Assembly (NCBI GenBank): GCA_023231165.1
Contig: JALNVY010000049.1
Span: forward strand, 1 to 12,615
DNA: 12,615 bases
Direction of reading: 5' to 3'
DNA from: Syntrophales bacterium
GTDB lineage: Bacteria > Desulfobacterota > Syntrophia > Syntrophales > UBA8958
The stretch's first letter is position 1, and the number at the start of each line of letters is the position of its first letter. Shown here piece by piece: positions 6,341 to 12,615 of the stretch. Made by a program: the position numbers and the translations under genes. Below the pieces are notes generated by a model. That model was given only the letters and a program-made list of their open reading frames with translations. It was not told the DNA's origin and did no database searches.

Positions 6341-8085
6341 GTCCATGTCCCCCTGCTGATCAAAAACCATATCCCCGTACTTAACCCGGCAATAATATAA
6401 GCAGTTTCCAGGATGCCTTCCATGACTACCCCGATAAGACCCGGTTTTCTATCATAAACCTGGAAGCAAATCCATATATAAATAACGGGGAGGAGCAGGA
6501 AAAAACTTGCCGACGTTGTCCATCCCAGAGGAAAAGCGGCGATAAGCAACAGCAGGAGCAGCAGGGACGCAAAATGGAGCAGGTCCTGGGTATGGGTCTT
6601 GCCGATAAGGACGGGAATCGTCTCCCGGCCGATAAGCTTGTCGCTTTGTATATCCAGAACGTCGGAAAGGGCTGAACGGATGAACACGATCCCGAAGATA
6701 AAGGCAAAGGACACGCCCGTGGCCGTCGTCAAGGTCAGCTCCTCGGCCAGGGGGGGAAGAACGGCGGCGATGGCAGCCCAGGCAAAGGCCATGGAGACAT
6801 TTTTTGATCCCGGCAGATCCTTAACGCTTCGGAATCGCCAACCCGCCGGCGCCAGATTGGTGTTATAGAGGATGCCAAGGGTGGACATGGTCAGCAGAAA
6901 GAGAAAAGGGACCGGTCCCGAAAAAAAGCTGGTCCCCAGGGCAACAATCAGCGATAGAATAGCGGATCTGATGTAGGTTTTTTCATGCCTGCGGTAGGAG
7001 TCTTCCCGAAAAGAGCCGATGATACTTCCCGTCTGCCGATTGATGAAACGGTTCAGGGTATGCATGGCATAGACATATAAAGCAGTTATCAGGACATACA
7101 ACGGCTGGATTTCAAGCTTCTGGAGGAACATGCTGGCGACGGCGAGGCAACCGGCCCCCACGGCGGAATAAAGGTCCGTTCTGACCATCCAGATCCATAA
7201 TTTCAAGAGGTATTTTACCTTCGGGGCCTGTTCGGTCTGCTGGGTGGTAATGTTGTCGACGACCCGGTCGATGATCCAGTTGGGGGTGGAAGCGCCGGCG
7301 GAGACGCCAATTTTTTTAAAGGTTTTCAACTTTTCTGCAACCAGATCATTTGCTGTTTCCACATAAAAGGTCGGAGCCCCTTGCAGCTCAGATAATGCCG
7401 CCAGGCGTTGGGTATTGGCGCTGTTTTTGCCTCCGACAATAATCATGGCGTCCATTTCTTCCGCCAAGGATTTGACCTCCATTTGTCTTTTTTCAGTTGA
7501 ATCGCAGATAGTATCGAAAATGACGGCGTCGGGGAAACGTTTGCGGATCTCATCGACGATATGCTGATATTCATCGACACTCTGGGTCGTTTGCGCGACG
7601 ACACATACCTTATCCAGAGCGGGGAGATGCGGGACGTCTGCGGGATGGTTGATAACCAGACCTTTCCCGTAGGCATATCCCAACAGCCCGTTGACCTCGG
7701 GGTGCTGGGCGTCACCGATGATGAGGATCGTAAAATCCTGGGCCGCGTGTTTCTTGATGATGGCCTGGACGCGGCCAACCTTGGGACAGGTGGCGTCAAT
7801 AATTTTCAGTCCTTTTTCCCTGAGGCTTTTTCTTTCCTGAGGGGATATGCCGTGGGCGCGAATGATAATGGCGACCCCTGCTTCTCCGGGGGGAATTTCT
7901 TCCAGATGGGCGACGGGAATAATACCCCTGCTCTTAAGCAACTCCACGGTCTGGGGGTTATGAATCAGGGGTCCGTATGTATAGATCGTTTTCCGGCCTT
8001 TGTGCTGGGCCAGTTCGAGGACCATATCCACGGCCCGCCTGACCCCCATACAGAACCCTGCTGTTTCCGCAAGCTTGATACTCAT
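6337..8085 (-). CDS. ispH: Fusion of HMBPP reductase (IspH/LytB) with a UbiA-type prenyltransferase membrane domain
   Basis: The 582-residue protein has two parts. Residues 1-~280 are IspH, the last MEP-pathway enzyme, which reduces HMBPP to IPP and DMAPP with a [4Fe-4S] cluster. The cluster cysteines C12, C100 and C194 are present, as are H42, H128, E130 (HPEV), T167, S222-x-N224 and S266. Residues ~291-582 form a polytopic membrane domain, about 8-9 hydrophobic segments, of the UbiA prenyltransferase family. Its second aspartate motif D475-x2-D478-x3-D482 is followed by the usual GRETIPVLIG. The first motif, normally NDxxDxxxD, reads N345-R-F-I-N349-x3-G353, so its three acidic positions are lost. 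One uninterrupted frame spans both parts and no internal start is needed. The ATG overlaps the tlyA stop (ATGA); the stop overlaps the lipoprotein start. The reductase half is near certain. The membrane half may be an altered prenyltransferase or a non-catalytic lipid-binding module. Confidence 0.93.
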   Translation of the reverse strand: MSIKLAETAGFCMGVRRAVDMVLELAQHKGRKTIYTYGPLIHNPQTVELLKSRGIIPVAHLEEIPPGEAGVAIIIRAHGISPQERKSLREKGLKIIDATCPKVGRVQAIIKKHAAQDFTILIIGDAQHPEVNGLLGYAYGKGLVINHPADVPHLPALDKVCVVAQTTQSVDEYQHIVDEIRKRFPDAVIFDTICDSTEKRQMEVKSLAEEMDAMIIVGGKNSANTQRLAALSELQGAPTFYVETANDLVAEKLKTFKKIGVSAGASTPNWIIDRVVDNITTQQTEQAPKVKYLLKLWIWMVRTDLYSAVGAGCLAVASMFLQKLEIQPLYVLITALYVYAMHTLNRFINRQTGSIIGSFREDSYRRHEKTYIRSAILSLIVALGTSFFSGPVPFLFLLTMSTLGILYNTNLAPAGWRFRSVKDLPGSKNVSMAFAWAAIAAVLPPLAEELTLTTATGVSFAFIFGIVFIRSALSDVLDIQSDKLIGRETIPVLIGKTHTQDLLHFASLLLLLLLIAAFPLGWTTSASFFLLLPVIYIWICFQVYDRKPGLIGVVMEGILETAYIIAGLSTGIWFLISRGTWT

Positions 8086-8819
8086 TTCAGGTTTTTCGCA
8101 TAGATAAAAAATTCGCGGTTTCCCGCCGGCCCGACGAGGGAGGACTCACAGGTTCCCAGTACCTCCAGCCCCGTTTCCCGAAAAAAGGTTTTCATCTCCT
8201 CAATGACCTGCTGATGCAAGGCGGGTTCCCGGACAACGCCGTGTTTGCCAACCTGTTTTCTGCCTACCTCGAATTGGGGCTTGATCAGGGCCAGGATAAA
8301 CCCGTCCTGCCTTACCAGGCGGCGGATGGACGGAATGATTAGTTTCAGGGAGATGAAAGACGCGTCCACGGTGGCCATGTCCAGGTCTTCTTCGATGCCC
8401 CGGCCATCAAAGTAACGGATATTGGTGCGCTCAATAGTAACCACCCGGGGATCCTGGCGCAGCCGCCAGGCTAATTGGCCGTAACCTACATCCAGGGCAT
8501 AGACTTTATTCGCCCCTTCCTGGAGCAGGCAGTCGGTAAATCCTCCTGTTGACGCTCCTGTATCCAGGATTACAAAGTTCCTGACGCTGATTTCAAATGT
8601 CTCCAGGGCCCCTTTCAGTTTCAGACCCCCACGGCTTACATAGGGAGATATTTCTCCTTTAATACGCAGGGATACATCGGTATCTATCAGGGTTCCGGCT
8701 TTATCCACGCGCTCTTCGCCAACGAGCACCGCCCCGGCGAGGATCATGGCCCTGGCCTTTTCCCTGGTCGGCGCAAGCTGACGATCGACAAGGAGAATGT
8801 CTAAGCGGACCTTCGTCAT
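8082..8819 (-). CDS. tlyA: TlyA-family rRNA 2'-O-methyltransferase (hemolysin A family)
   Basis: The 245-residue protein has an N-terminal S4 RNA-binding domain (about 5-60) and a C-terminal FtsJ/RrmJ-like SAM-dependent methyltransferase domain. The SAM site is LDTGASTGGFTD (85-96). Residues matching the K-D-K-E tetrad of 2'-O-methyltransferases are visible as K67 (SRGGLKL), D152 (VDASF), K180 (LIKPQFE) and E236 (NREFF). The family methylates ribose in 16S and 23S rRNA; the old name hemolysin reflects an early activity claim. Placement between dxs and ispH, downstream of xseA-xseB-ispA, fits a common bacterial gene order. The ATG at 8819 lies 7 bp after the dxs stop and has no obvious Shine-Dalgarno, so it may depend on coupling from dxs. 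The TGA stop overlaps the next start (ATGA). Confidence 0.94.
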   Translation of the reverse strand: MTKVRLDILLVDRQLAPTREKARAMILAGAVLVGEERVDKAGTLIDTDVSLRIKGEISPYVSRGGLKLKGALETFEISVRNFVILDTGASTGGFTDCLLQEGANKVYALDVGYGQLAWRLRQDPRVVTIERTNIRYFDGRGIEEDLDMATVDASFISLKLIIPSIRRLVRQDGFILALIKPQFEVGRKQVGKHGVVREPALHQQVIEEMKTFFRETGLEVLGTCESSLVGPAGNREFFIYAKNLK

Positions 8820-8826
8820 ATCATGG

Positions 8827-10710
8827 TCATTTTTTTACCAGCTCCCGGGCCGCGGTAAGAATTGCATCCTTATCGATGCCTGCTATATGCCTGAGCTCCT
8901 GTTGGGAGGCGTGTTCCACAAAGGCATCCGGTATGGCCAACTGCCGGATCTGGACATCGTTGATCCCTTTCCCGGCCAGGGTTTCCAGCACCGCGCTCCC
9001 AAAACCTCCCAGGAGAACGTTTTCCTCCACGATAACGAGCCTTTTCAGCTTCTTTGCCGTCTTACAGATGAGTTCCCCGTCCAGGGGTTTGACGAAGCGG
9101 GCATTGACGACCCGGGCGGAGATGCCCGCTTGCCGGAGTTCTTCCGCTGCGCTGAGGGCGGCATCGACGGTGGCGCCAATGGCGATGATGGCCAGATCCG
9201 AACCCTCGCAGAGGATTTCCCCCCTGCCGATCTCCAGGGAAACCGGCGTTTCGTCGATGGGAACGCCCCTGCCGCTGCCCCGGGGGTAACGCACGGCCAC
9301 CGGACCTTTGCACTCCACTGCCGTCTTCAGCATATGCTGAAGTTCGTTTTCATCTTTCGGGGCCATGACGATCATATTCGGGATGGCACGCAGATAGGTC
9401 AGGTCAAAGACCCCATGGTGGGTAGCGCCGTCGTCGCCGACAAAGCCGCCCCGGTCTAAACAAAAAACGACATGGAGATTCTGGAGACAGACATCATGGA
9501 TAATCTGGTCATAGGCCCGCTGCATGAAGGTAGAATAAATGGCCACGACGGGGATCATCCCCTCTGCGGCCAGACCGGCGGCGAAGGTGACGCCATGCTG
9601 CTCGGCAATGCCGACATCGAAAAAACGCTCCGGAAAGATCCGGGCGAACTGGTCCAGACCCGTGCCGTCGCACATCGCGGCGGTGATCGCCACAATTCTC
9701 GCATCTTGCCGGGAGAGACGAACGAGGGTCTCGCCGAACATCTTTGTATAGGTAATGGGGGCAGGGCAGGTATCGGCGCCGTCCGGCTGCCCCGTTTCGA
9801 CGCAGAAAGACGAGATTCCATGAAATCGGAGGGGCTCCTCCTCGGCGTAAAGGTATCCTTTCCCCTTTTTCGTCAGGACGTGAACAAGCACCGGCCCTTC
9901 CATCTTCTTGATATTCTGAAGATTCTTGATCAGGCGGTCCAGGCGGTGCCCCTGCAGGGGGCCTACATAGGTGAATCCGAGGTCTTCAAAAAGGGCGCCG
10001 GGCAAGAAAAAGGCCTTGAGTGATTCCTCGACTTGCCGGGAAAAATTCAACATATGGCCGCCGATGGAGGGGATACTTTTCAGGAAAGTCTTAATATCCG
10101 TTCGCATCCGGGTAACTGCCTCTCCGGTCATGATCCGGGTCAAATAGGAAGACAAGGCCCCCACGTTGGGAGAGATGGACATCTCATTGTCATTGAGAAT
10201 GATAATCAGATCCTCTTTGCGGTCTCCCGCCCAGTTCAGCCCCTCGAAGGCCATGCCTGCCGACATGGAACCGTCGCCAATGACCACCACGACCTTGTTG
10301 CTGCCTCCCTTGAGGCGCCGGGCCTCGGCCATCCCCGTCGCGGCAGAAATGGAGGTGCTGCTGTGACCAACATTGAAAACATCATAAATGCTCTCTTCCC
10401 TTTTCGGGAAACCGCTGATGCCCCCCTTCCGGCGCAGGGTGTGGAAAACATCCCGGCGTCCGGTGATGATCTTGTGGGCGTAAGCCTGATGTCCCACGTC
10501 CCAGATGAGCTTGTCCTGCGGGGTATTAAAGACGTAGTGAATCGCCAGGGTTAGTTCCACGGCGCCGAGAGAAGAGGCGAGATGGCCGCCGGTCCTGGAA
10601 ACCGTCTCCACGATAAGTTCCCGTATTTCCTGGGCAAGGATGTTCAGAGACGGGAGATCGAGGCGCCGGATGTCTTCGGGGTCGTTGATACTATCGAGAA
10701 TTCGCTTCAT
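8827..10710 (-). CDS. dxs: 1-deoxy-D-xylulose-5-phosphate synthase
   Basis: The 627-residue thiamine-diphosphate enzyme condenses pyruvate with glyceraldehyde 3-phosphate to form DXP, the first step of the MEP isoprenoid pathway. It shows DVGHQAYAHKI near 71-81, the ThDP-Mg motif GDG (145-147) through N173/N175 (LNDNEMSIS), and the transketolase pyrimidine domain with catalytic E370 in DVGIAEQHGV. It then has LDRGGFVGDDGATHHG (418-433) and a C-terminal transketolase domain. Length fits the family. The start at 10710 is chosen over an upstream in-frame start at 10743 because it gives the usual MKRILDSINDPEDIRRL beginning, has GGAAAG 6 bases upstream, and overlaps the ispA stop as ATGA. Direct coupling to ispA suggests joint control of isoprenoid entry and chain elongation. 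Confidence 0.97.
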   Translation of the reverse strand: MKRILDSINDPEDIRRLDLPSLNILAQEIRELIVETVSRTGGHLASSLGAVELTLAIHYVFNTPQDKLIWDVGHQAYAHKIITGRRDVFHTLRRKGGISGFPKREESIYDVFNVGHSSTSISAATGMAEARRLKGGSNKVVVVIGDGSMSAGMAFEGLNWAGDRKEDLIIILNDNEMSISPNVGALSSYLTRIMTGEAVTRMRTDIKTFLKSIPSIGGHMLNFSRQVEESLKAFFLPGALFEDLGFTYVGPLQGHRLDRLIKNLQNIKKMEGPVLVHVLTKKGKGYLYAEEEPLRFHGISSFCVETGQPDGADTCPAPITYTKMFGETLVRLSRQDARIVAITAAMCDGTGLDQFARIFPERFFDVGIAEQHGVTFAAGLAAEGMIPVVAIYSTFMQRAYDQIIHDVCLQNLHVVFCLDRGGFVGDDGATHHGVFDLTYLRAIPNMIVMAPKDENELQHMLKTAVECKGPVAVRYPRGSGRGVPIDETPVSLEIGRGEILCEGSDLAIIAIGATVDAALSAAEELRQAGISARVVNARFVKPLDGELICKTAKKLKRLVIVEENVLLGGFGSAVLETLAGKGINDVQIRQLAIPDAFVEHASQQELRHIAGIDKDAILTAARELVKK

Positions 10711-11615
10711 CTGTTTCTTTCCATTACATATTTGGCGATCCACCGCAGGGGCTCGGCCCGGTGATCGAAACCGGAAAGGTGTGCAGTAGCCCGCTCGACC
10801 AGCTCCGTCAGGCGGTTCCGGGAGGCTTCCAGTCCCATCAGGGCTGGAAAGGTCGTTTTCCCTCTGGAAATGTCGCTGCCCGTACCTTTGCCCATCAGGT
10901 CGCTGTCGCCGGTAACATTCAGGATATCATCGGCGATCTGGAAGGCAAGGCCGATATCTTGACCGTAACGGGAAAGGACTGCGGTCTGTGCCGCTGTCGC
11001 TCCGGCAAGGATAGCCCCGGAGACGACGGAAACGGTGAGCATAGCCCCCGTTTTGCGTCGGTGCGTGTCCTTGAGGGTCTCCAGGGCCACGGTTTTTCCT
11101 TCTCCCTGCAGATCCATGACCTGCCCCCCGACCATCCCGGCCGTGCCTGCCGCCCGGGCGATAAGATTGATCACCTGAAGGCGTTTCTCCGTGTTGTCGT
11201 CCCTTGTGAATTCCGGGCTGGAGAGGAGACGAAAGGCCTCGGTCAGCAGGGCGTCCCCGGCAAGGATGGCGATCCCTTCGCCAAATACCCGGTGACTCGT
11301 CGGCATTCCCCGTCGATAGTCGTCATTGTCCATCGCCGGCAGGTCATCATGGATCAGTGAGTAGGTGTGGATCATCTCCAGGGCGCAGGCGCAGAAAAGG
11401 AAATCTTGTCCGTTGCCGCCGACGGCCTCGGCGGCGGCAACACAGAGAATAGGCCGCAGCCGCTTGCCGCCGGCGAAAAGGCTATGGCGGACCGCCTGAT
11501 GAATGATTTCCGGACCGTCTTCTACCCCGGGGAGGAACCACTCCAGGGCCGCATCGATAATGGCCTTACGTTCCGCGAGATAGGTTTCCAGAGTCGTCCT
11601 GTTCTCAGACTGCAT
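10707..11615 (-). CDS. ispA: Short-chain polyprenyl (farnesyl/geranyl) diphosphate synthase
   Basis: The 302-residue trans-prenyltransferase condenses IPP with allylic diphosphates to make FPP or GPP/GGPP. It has GGKRLRP (49-55), the first aspartate-rich motif DDLPAMD (90-96) with the two-residue insertion typical of bacterial IspA, RRG (101-103), GGQVMDL (163-169), KTG (188-190), and the second motif FQIADDILN (225-233). In the latter the last Asp of DDxxD is Asn. Several starts are possible. ATG at 11615 (MQSENRTTLE) is preferred because it has GAAGG just upstream and gives normal family length; it overlaps the end of xseB by 11 bp. ATG at 11624 adds three residues, and the longest form (11699) would read 28 extra residues through xseB. 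Product length cannot be settled from sequence alone. Confidence 0.94.
   Translation of the reverse strand: MQSENRTTLETYLAERKAIIDAALEWFLPGVEDGPEIIHQAVRHSLFAGGKRLRPILCVAAAEAVGGNGQDFLFCACALEMIHTYSLIHDDLPAMDNDDYRRGMPTSHRVFGEGIAILAGDALLTEAFRLLSSPEFTRDDNTEKRLQVINLIARAAGTAGMVGGQVMDLQGEGKTVALETLKDTHRRKTGAMLTVSVVSGAILAGATAAQTAVLSRYGQDIGLAFQIADDILNVTGDSDLMGKGTGSDISRGKTTFPALMGLEASRNRLTELVERATAHLSGFDHRAEPLRWIAKYVMERNR
10717..10722 (-). promoter_or_regulatory. Ribosome binding site of dxs
   Basis: GGAAAG on the minus strand lies 6 bases before the ATG at 10710, within the last codons of ispA. It decides in favour of the short start. Confidence 0.55.
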
Positions 11616-11844
11616 CGCCTTCATTCCGCGGGAAGGGTGCCGGGGTAATGTTGCCCTGACCATCCTTGATAAGAATTTCCACCCTTCTTTCCGCCTCATC
11701 GAGTTTCCCGGTGCAGAAACGAATCAGACGGATCCCTTCCTCGAAGGCCTTCAGGGAGTCCTCGAGGGCCAGATCGCCGGATTCCATCTTTTTAACCAAT
11801 TCTTCAAGTTTCTTCAGGGCTTCTTCAAATTTGTCCTTGGCCAT
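11605..11844 (-). CDS. xseB: Exonuclease VII small subunit
   Basis: The 79-residue helical protein starts MAKDKFEEALKKLEELVKKMESGDLALEDSLKAFEEGIRL, the hallmark of XseB. Several small subunits bind the coiled-coil region of XseA to form exonuclease VII, which degrades single-stranded DNA in both directions. AAGGA (11852-11856) lies 7 bases before the ATG. It follows xseA by 24 bp and overlaps ispA by 11 bp. The tail after about residue 62 is short and variable. Confidence 0.95.
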   Translation of the reverse strand: MAKDKFEEALKKLEELVKKMESGDLALEDSLKAFEEGIRLIRFCTGKLDEAERRVEILIKDGQGNITPAPFPRNEGDAV

Positions 11845-11851
11845 GATTTCT

Positions 11852-11856
11852 TCCTT
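11852..11856 (-). promoter_or_regulatory. Ribosome binding site of xseB
   Basis: AAGGA on the minus strand lies 7 bases before the ATG at 11844. Confidence 0.6.
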
Positions 11857-11868
11857 CCAAACGTCTAT

Positions 11869-12615
11869 TTATACCACATCTTCCACCCGGGCGCGGATAT
11901 TTCCCAAGGCCACCTGAATATCGATATGATCACCGGCGGCAAGGATAGCAACATTTTTCACAATGGTTCCCTCCGGGAGACGACGGGTGATACTGTAACC
12001 CCTTTGCAAAACCACCAGGGGACTGAGGTTCTGAAGGGCGATCCATTGCCGATCCATGCCATGCCGGTTTTCTTTGATGCAACTCCGCATTCCGCTAACA
12101 AGCTGCTGCTGCCGGTGCGCGACGATCATCCGGGAATTTTCGATTCTATCGCCGGGACCGGCCTGAGCGAGGCGGGTCTTCAGATAACGCAGATCCTGGC
12201 TGCGACCAGCAATGGTCCGGTTCATGGACAAGGTCAACTTGTCCAGGTGATCATCGAGGACCATGCGGAAATCGTTAAGGATGCGATCCGGCGATTTAAG
12301 ACGTCCGGTTGCCTCCGCGACCCTTTCCCGGCGCCGTGCAGCCAACCGCCGCTGGACATGCAGGAGGCGCCCGTAGGAGCCATCTATTTGCCGGCATAGT
12401 TGTTCCCGGGACGGGACAACTATTTCCGCTGCTGCGGAAGGGGTCGGCGCCCGCAGGTCGGCAACGAAATCCGTGATTGTATAATCCGTTTCATGGCCGA
12501 CGGCGGAGACGATGGGGATGGAGGAACGGTAAACCGCCCGGGCTACCTCTTCCGTGTTGAAGGGGTGCAGATCTTCCAGGGAACCTCCTCCCCGGGCCAG
12601 GATGATGACATCGAC
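11869..12615 (-). CDS. xseA: Exonuclease VII large subunit, C-terminal part
   Basis: The gene is cut by the right window edge: 248 residues are visible, and the N-terminal OB-fold and part of the catalytic domain lie outside. The frame is open from base 12615 and begins VDVIILARGGGSLEDLHPFN, followed by IPIVSAVGHETDYTITDFVADLRAPTPSAAAE; both are XseA catalytic-core signatures. Next comes a long arginine-rich coiled coil, the XseB-binding arm, then a C-terminal segment with LSPLVVLQRGYSI. An internal TTG at 12345 is not the start. With XseB the protein makes the single-strand DNA exonuclease. It is the first visible gene of the minus-strand run; the operon promoter is outside the window. Confidence 0.95.
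   Translation of the reverse strand, partial: VDVIILARGGGSLEDLHPFNTEEVARAVYRSSIPIVSAVGHETDYTITDFVADLRAPTPSAAAEIVVPSREQLCRQIDGSYGRLLHVQRRLAARRRERVAEATGRLKSPDRILNDFRMVLDDHLDKLTLSMNRTIAGRSQDLRYLKTRLAQAGPGDRIENSRMIVAHRQQQLVSGMRSCIKENRHGMDRQWIALQNLSPLVVLQRGYSITRRLPEGTIVKNVAILAAGDHIDIQVALGNIRARVEDVV

Noticed and set aside
8822..8830. ATG codons just upstream of tlyA (8824 and 8830) as its start.
   Set aside because: Both are out of the tlyA frame and quickly reach stops; 8819 is the in-frame start before the S4 domain.
11616..11699. Extended ispA start at 11699.
   Set aside because: It would read 28 atypical residues across xseB; the start at 11615 gives normal family length.
1..12615. CRISPR array, tRNA, rRNA, toxin-antitoxin pair or defence system.
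   Set aside because: No direct-repeat arrays, tRNA-like cloverleaf or matching protein families were seen; all genes are housekeeping or small accessory genes.

Overview
The window looks like a core-metabolism stretch of a Deltaproteobacterial (Desulfobacterota) chromosome, perhaps close to Syntrophus and other Syntrophales. This placement is inferred from gene order and protein style: xseA-xseB-ispA-dxs-tlyA-ispH, a tmk-holB-PSP1-metG block, and an isolated NifU-type Fe-S protein next to a small ferredoxin. No marker in the window fixes the taxonomy. Both ends are cut inside genes.

Layout. At the left edge, the C-terminal half of a class II aldolase-like protein lies on the plus strand (1-675). 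All other genes lie on the minus strand and are read right to left: xseA (partial), xseB, ispA, dxs, tlyA, an ispH-UbiA fusion, a small lipoprotein, a NifU-domain protein, a 59-residue 2[4Fe-4S] ferredoxin, tmk, holB, the PSP1/RicT-family gene, and metG. The 13 genes are separated by at most about 50 bp. Three junctions are 4-bp ATGA stop/start overlaps (ispA/dxs, tlyA/ispH-ubiA, ispH-ubiA/lipoprotein). This suggests one long operon or a chain of overlapping transcription units. No stretch over 300 bp lacks a gene. The longest gap is the 142-bp space between the convergent aldolase and metG genes.

Function. The right part holds exonuclease VII plus isoprenoid genes: the first MEP-pathway enzyme (Dxs), the last one (IspH), a short-chain prenyl diphosphate synthase (IspA), and a UbiA-type membrane domain fused to IspH. 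The middle holds Fe-S functions (NifU domain, ferredoxin) beside IspH, which itself needs a [4Fe-4S] cluster and electrons. The left part holds replication and translation genes: thymidylate kinase, the clamp-loader delta-prime subunit, the PSP1 protein and methionyl-tRNA synthetase.

The points most worth a second look are as follows. (1) The IspH-UbiA fusion has a UbiA half that has lost the acidic residues of its first aspartate-rich motif but keeps the second. (2) A perfect 29-bp inverted repeat with a 3-nt loop sits on the tmk/holB junction and encodes the last six residues and the stop codon of tmk. (3) A 127-bp element with perfect 20-bp terminal inverted repeats ends on the last base of the metG stop codon. 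Both repeats look like mobile REP/MITE-type sequences. I found no CRISPR array, tRNA, rRNA, transposase, phage gene or clearly new multi-gene system.
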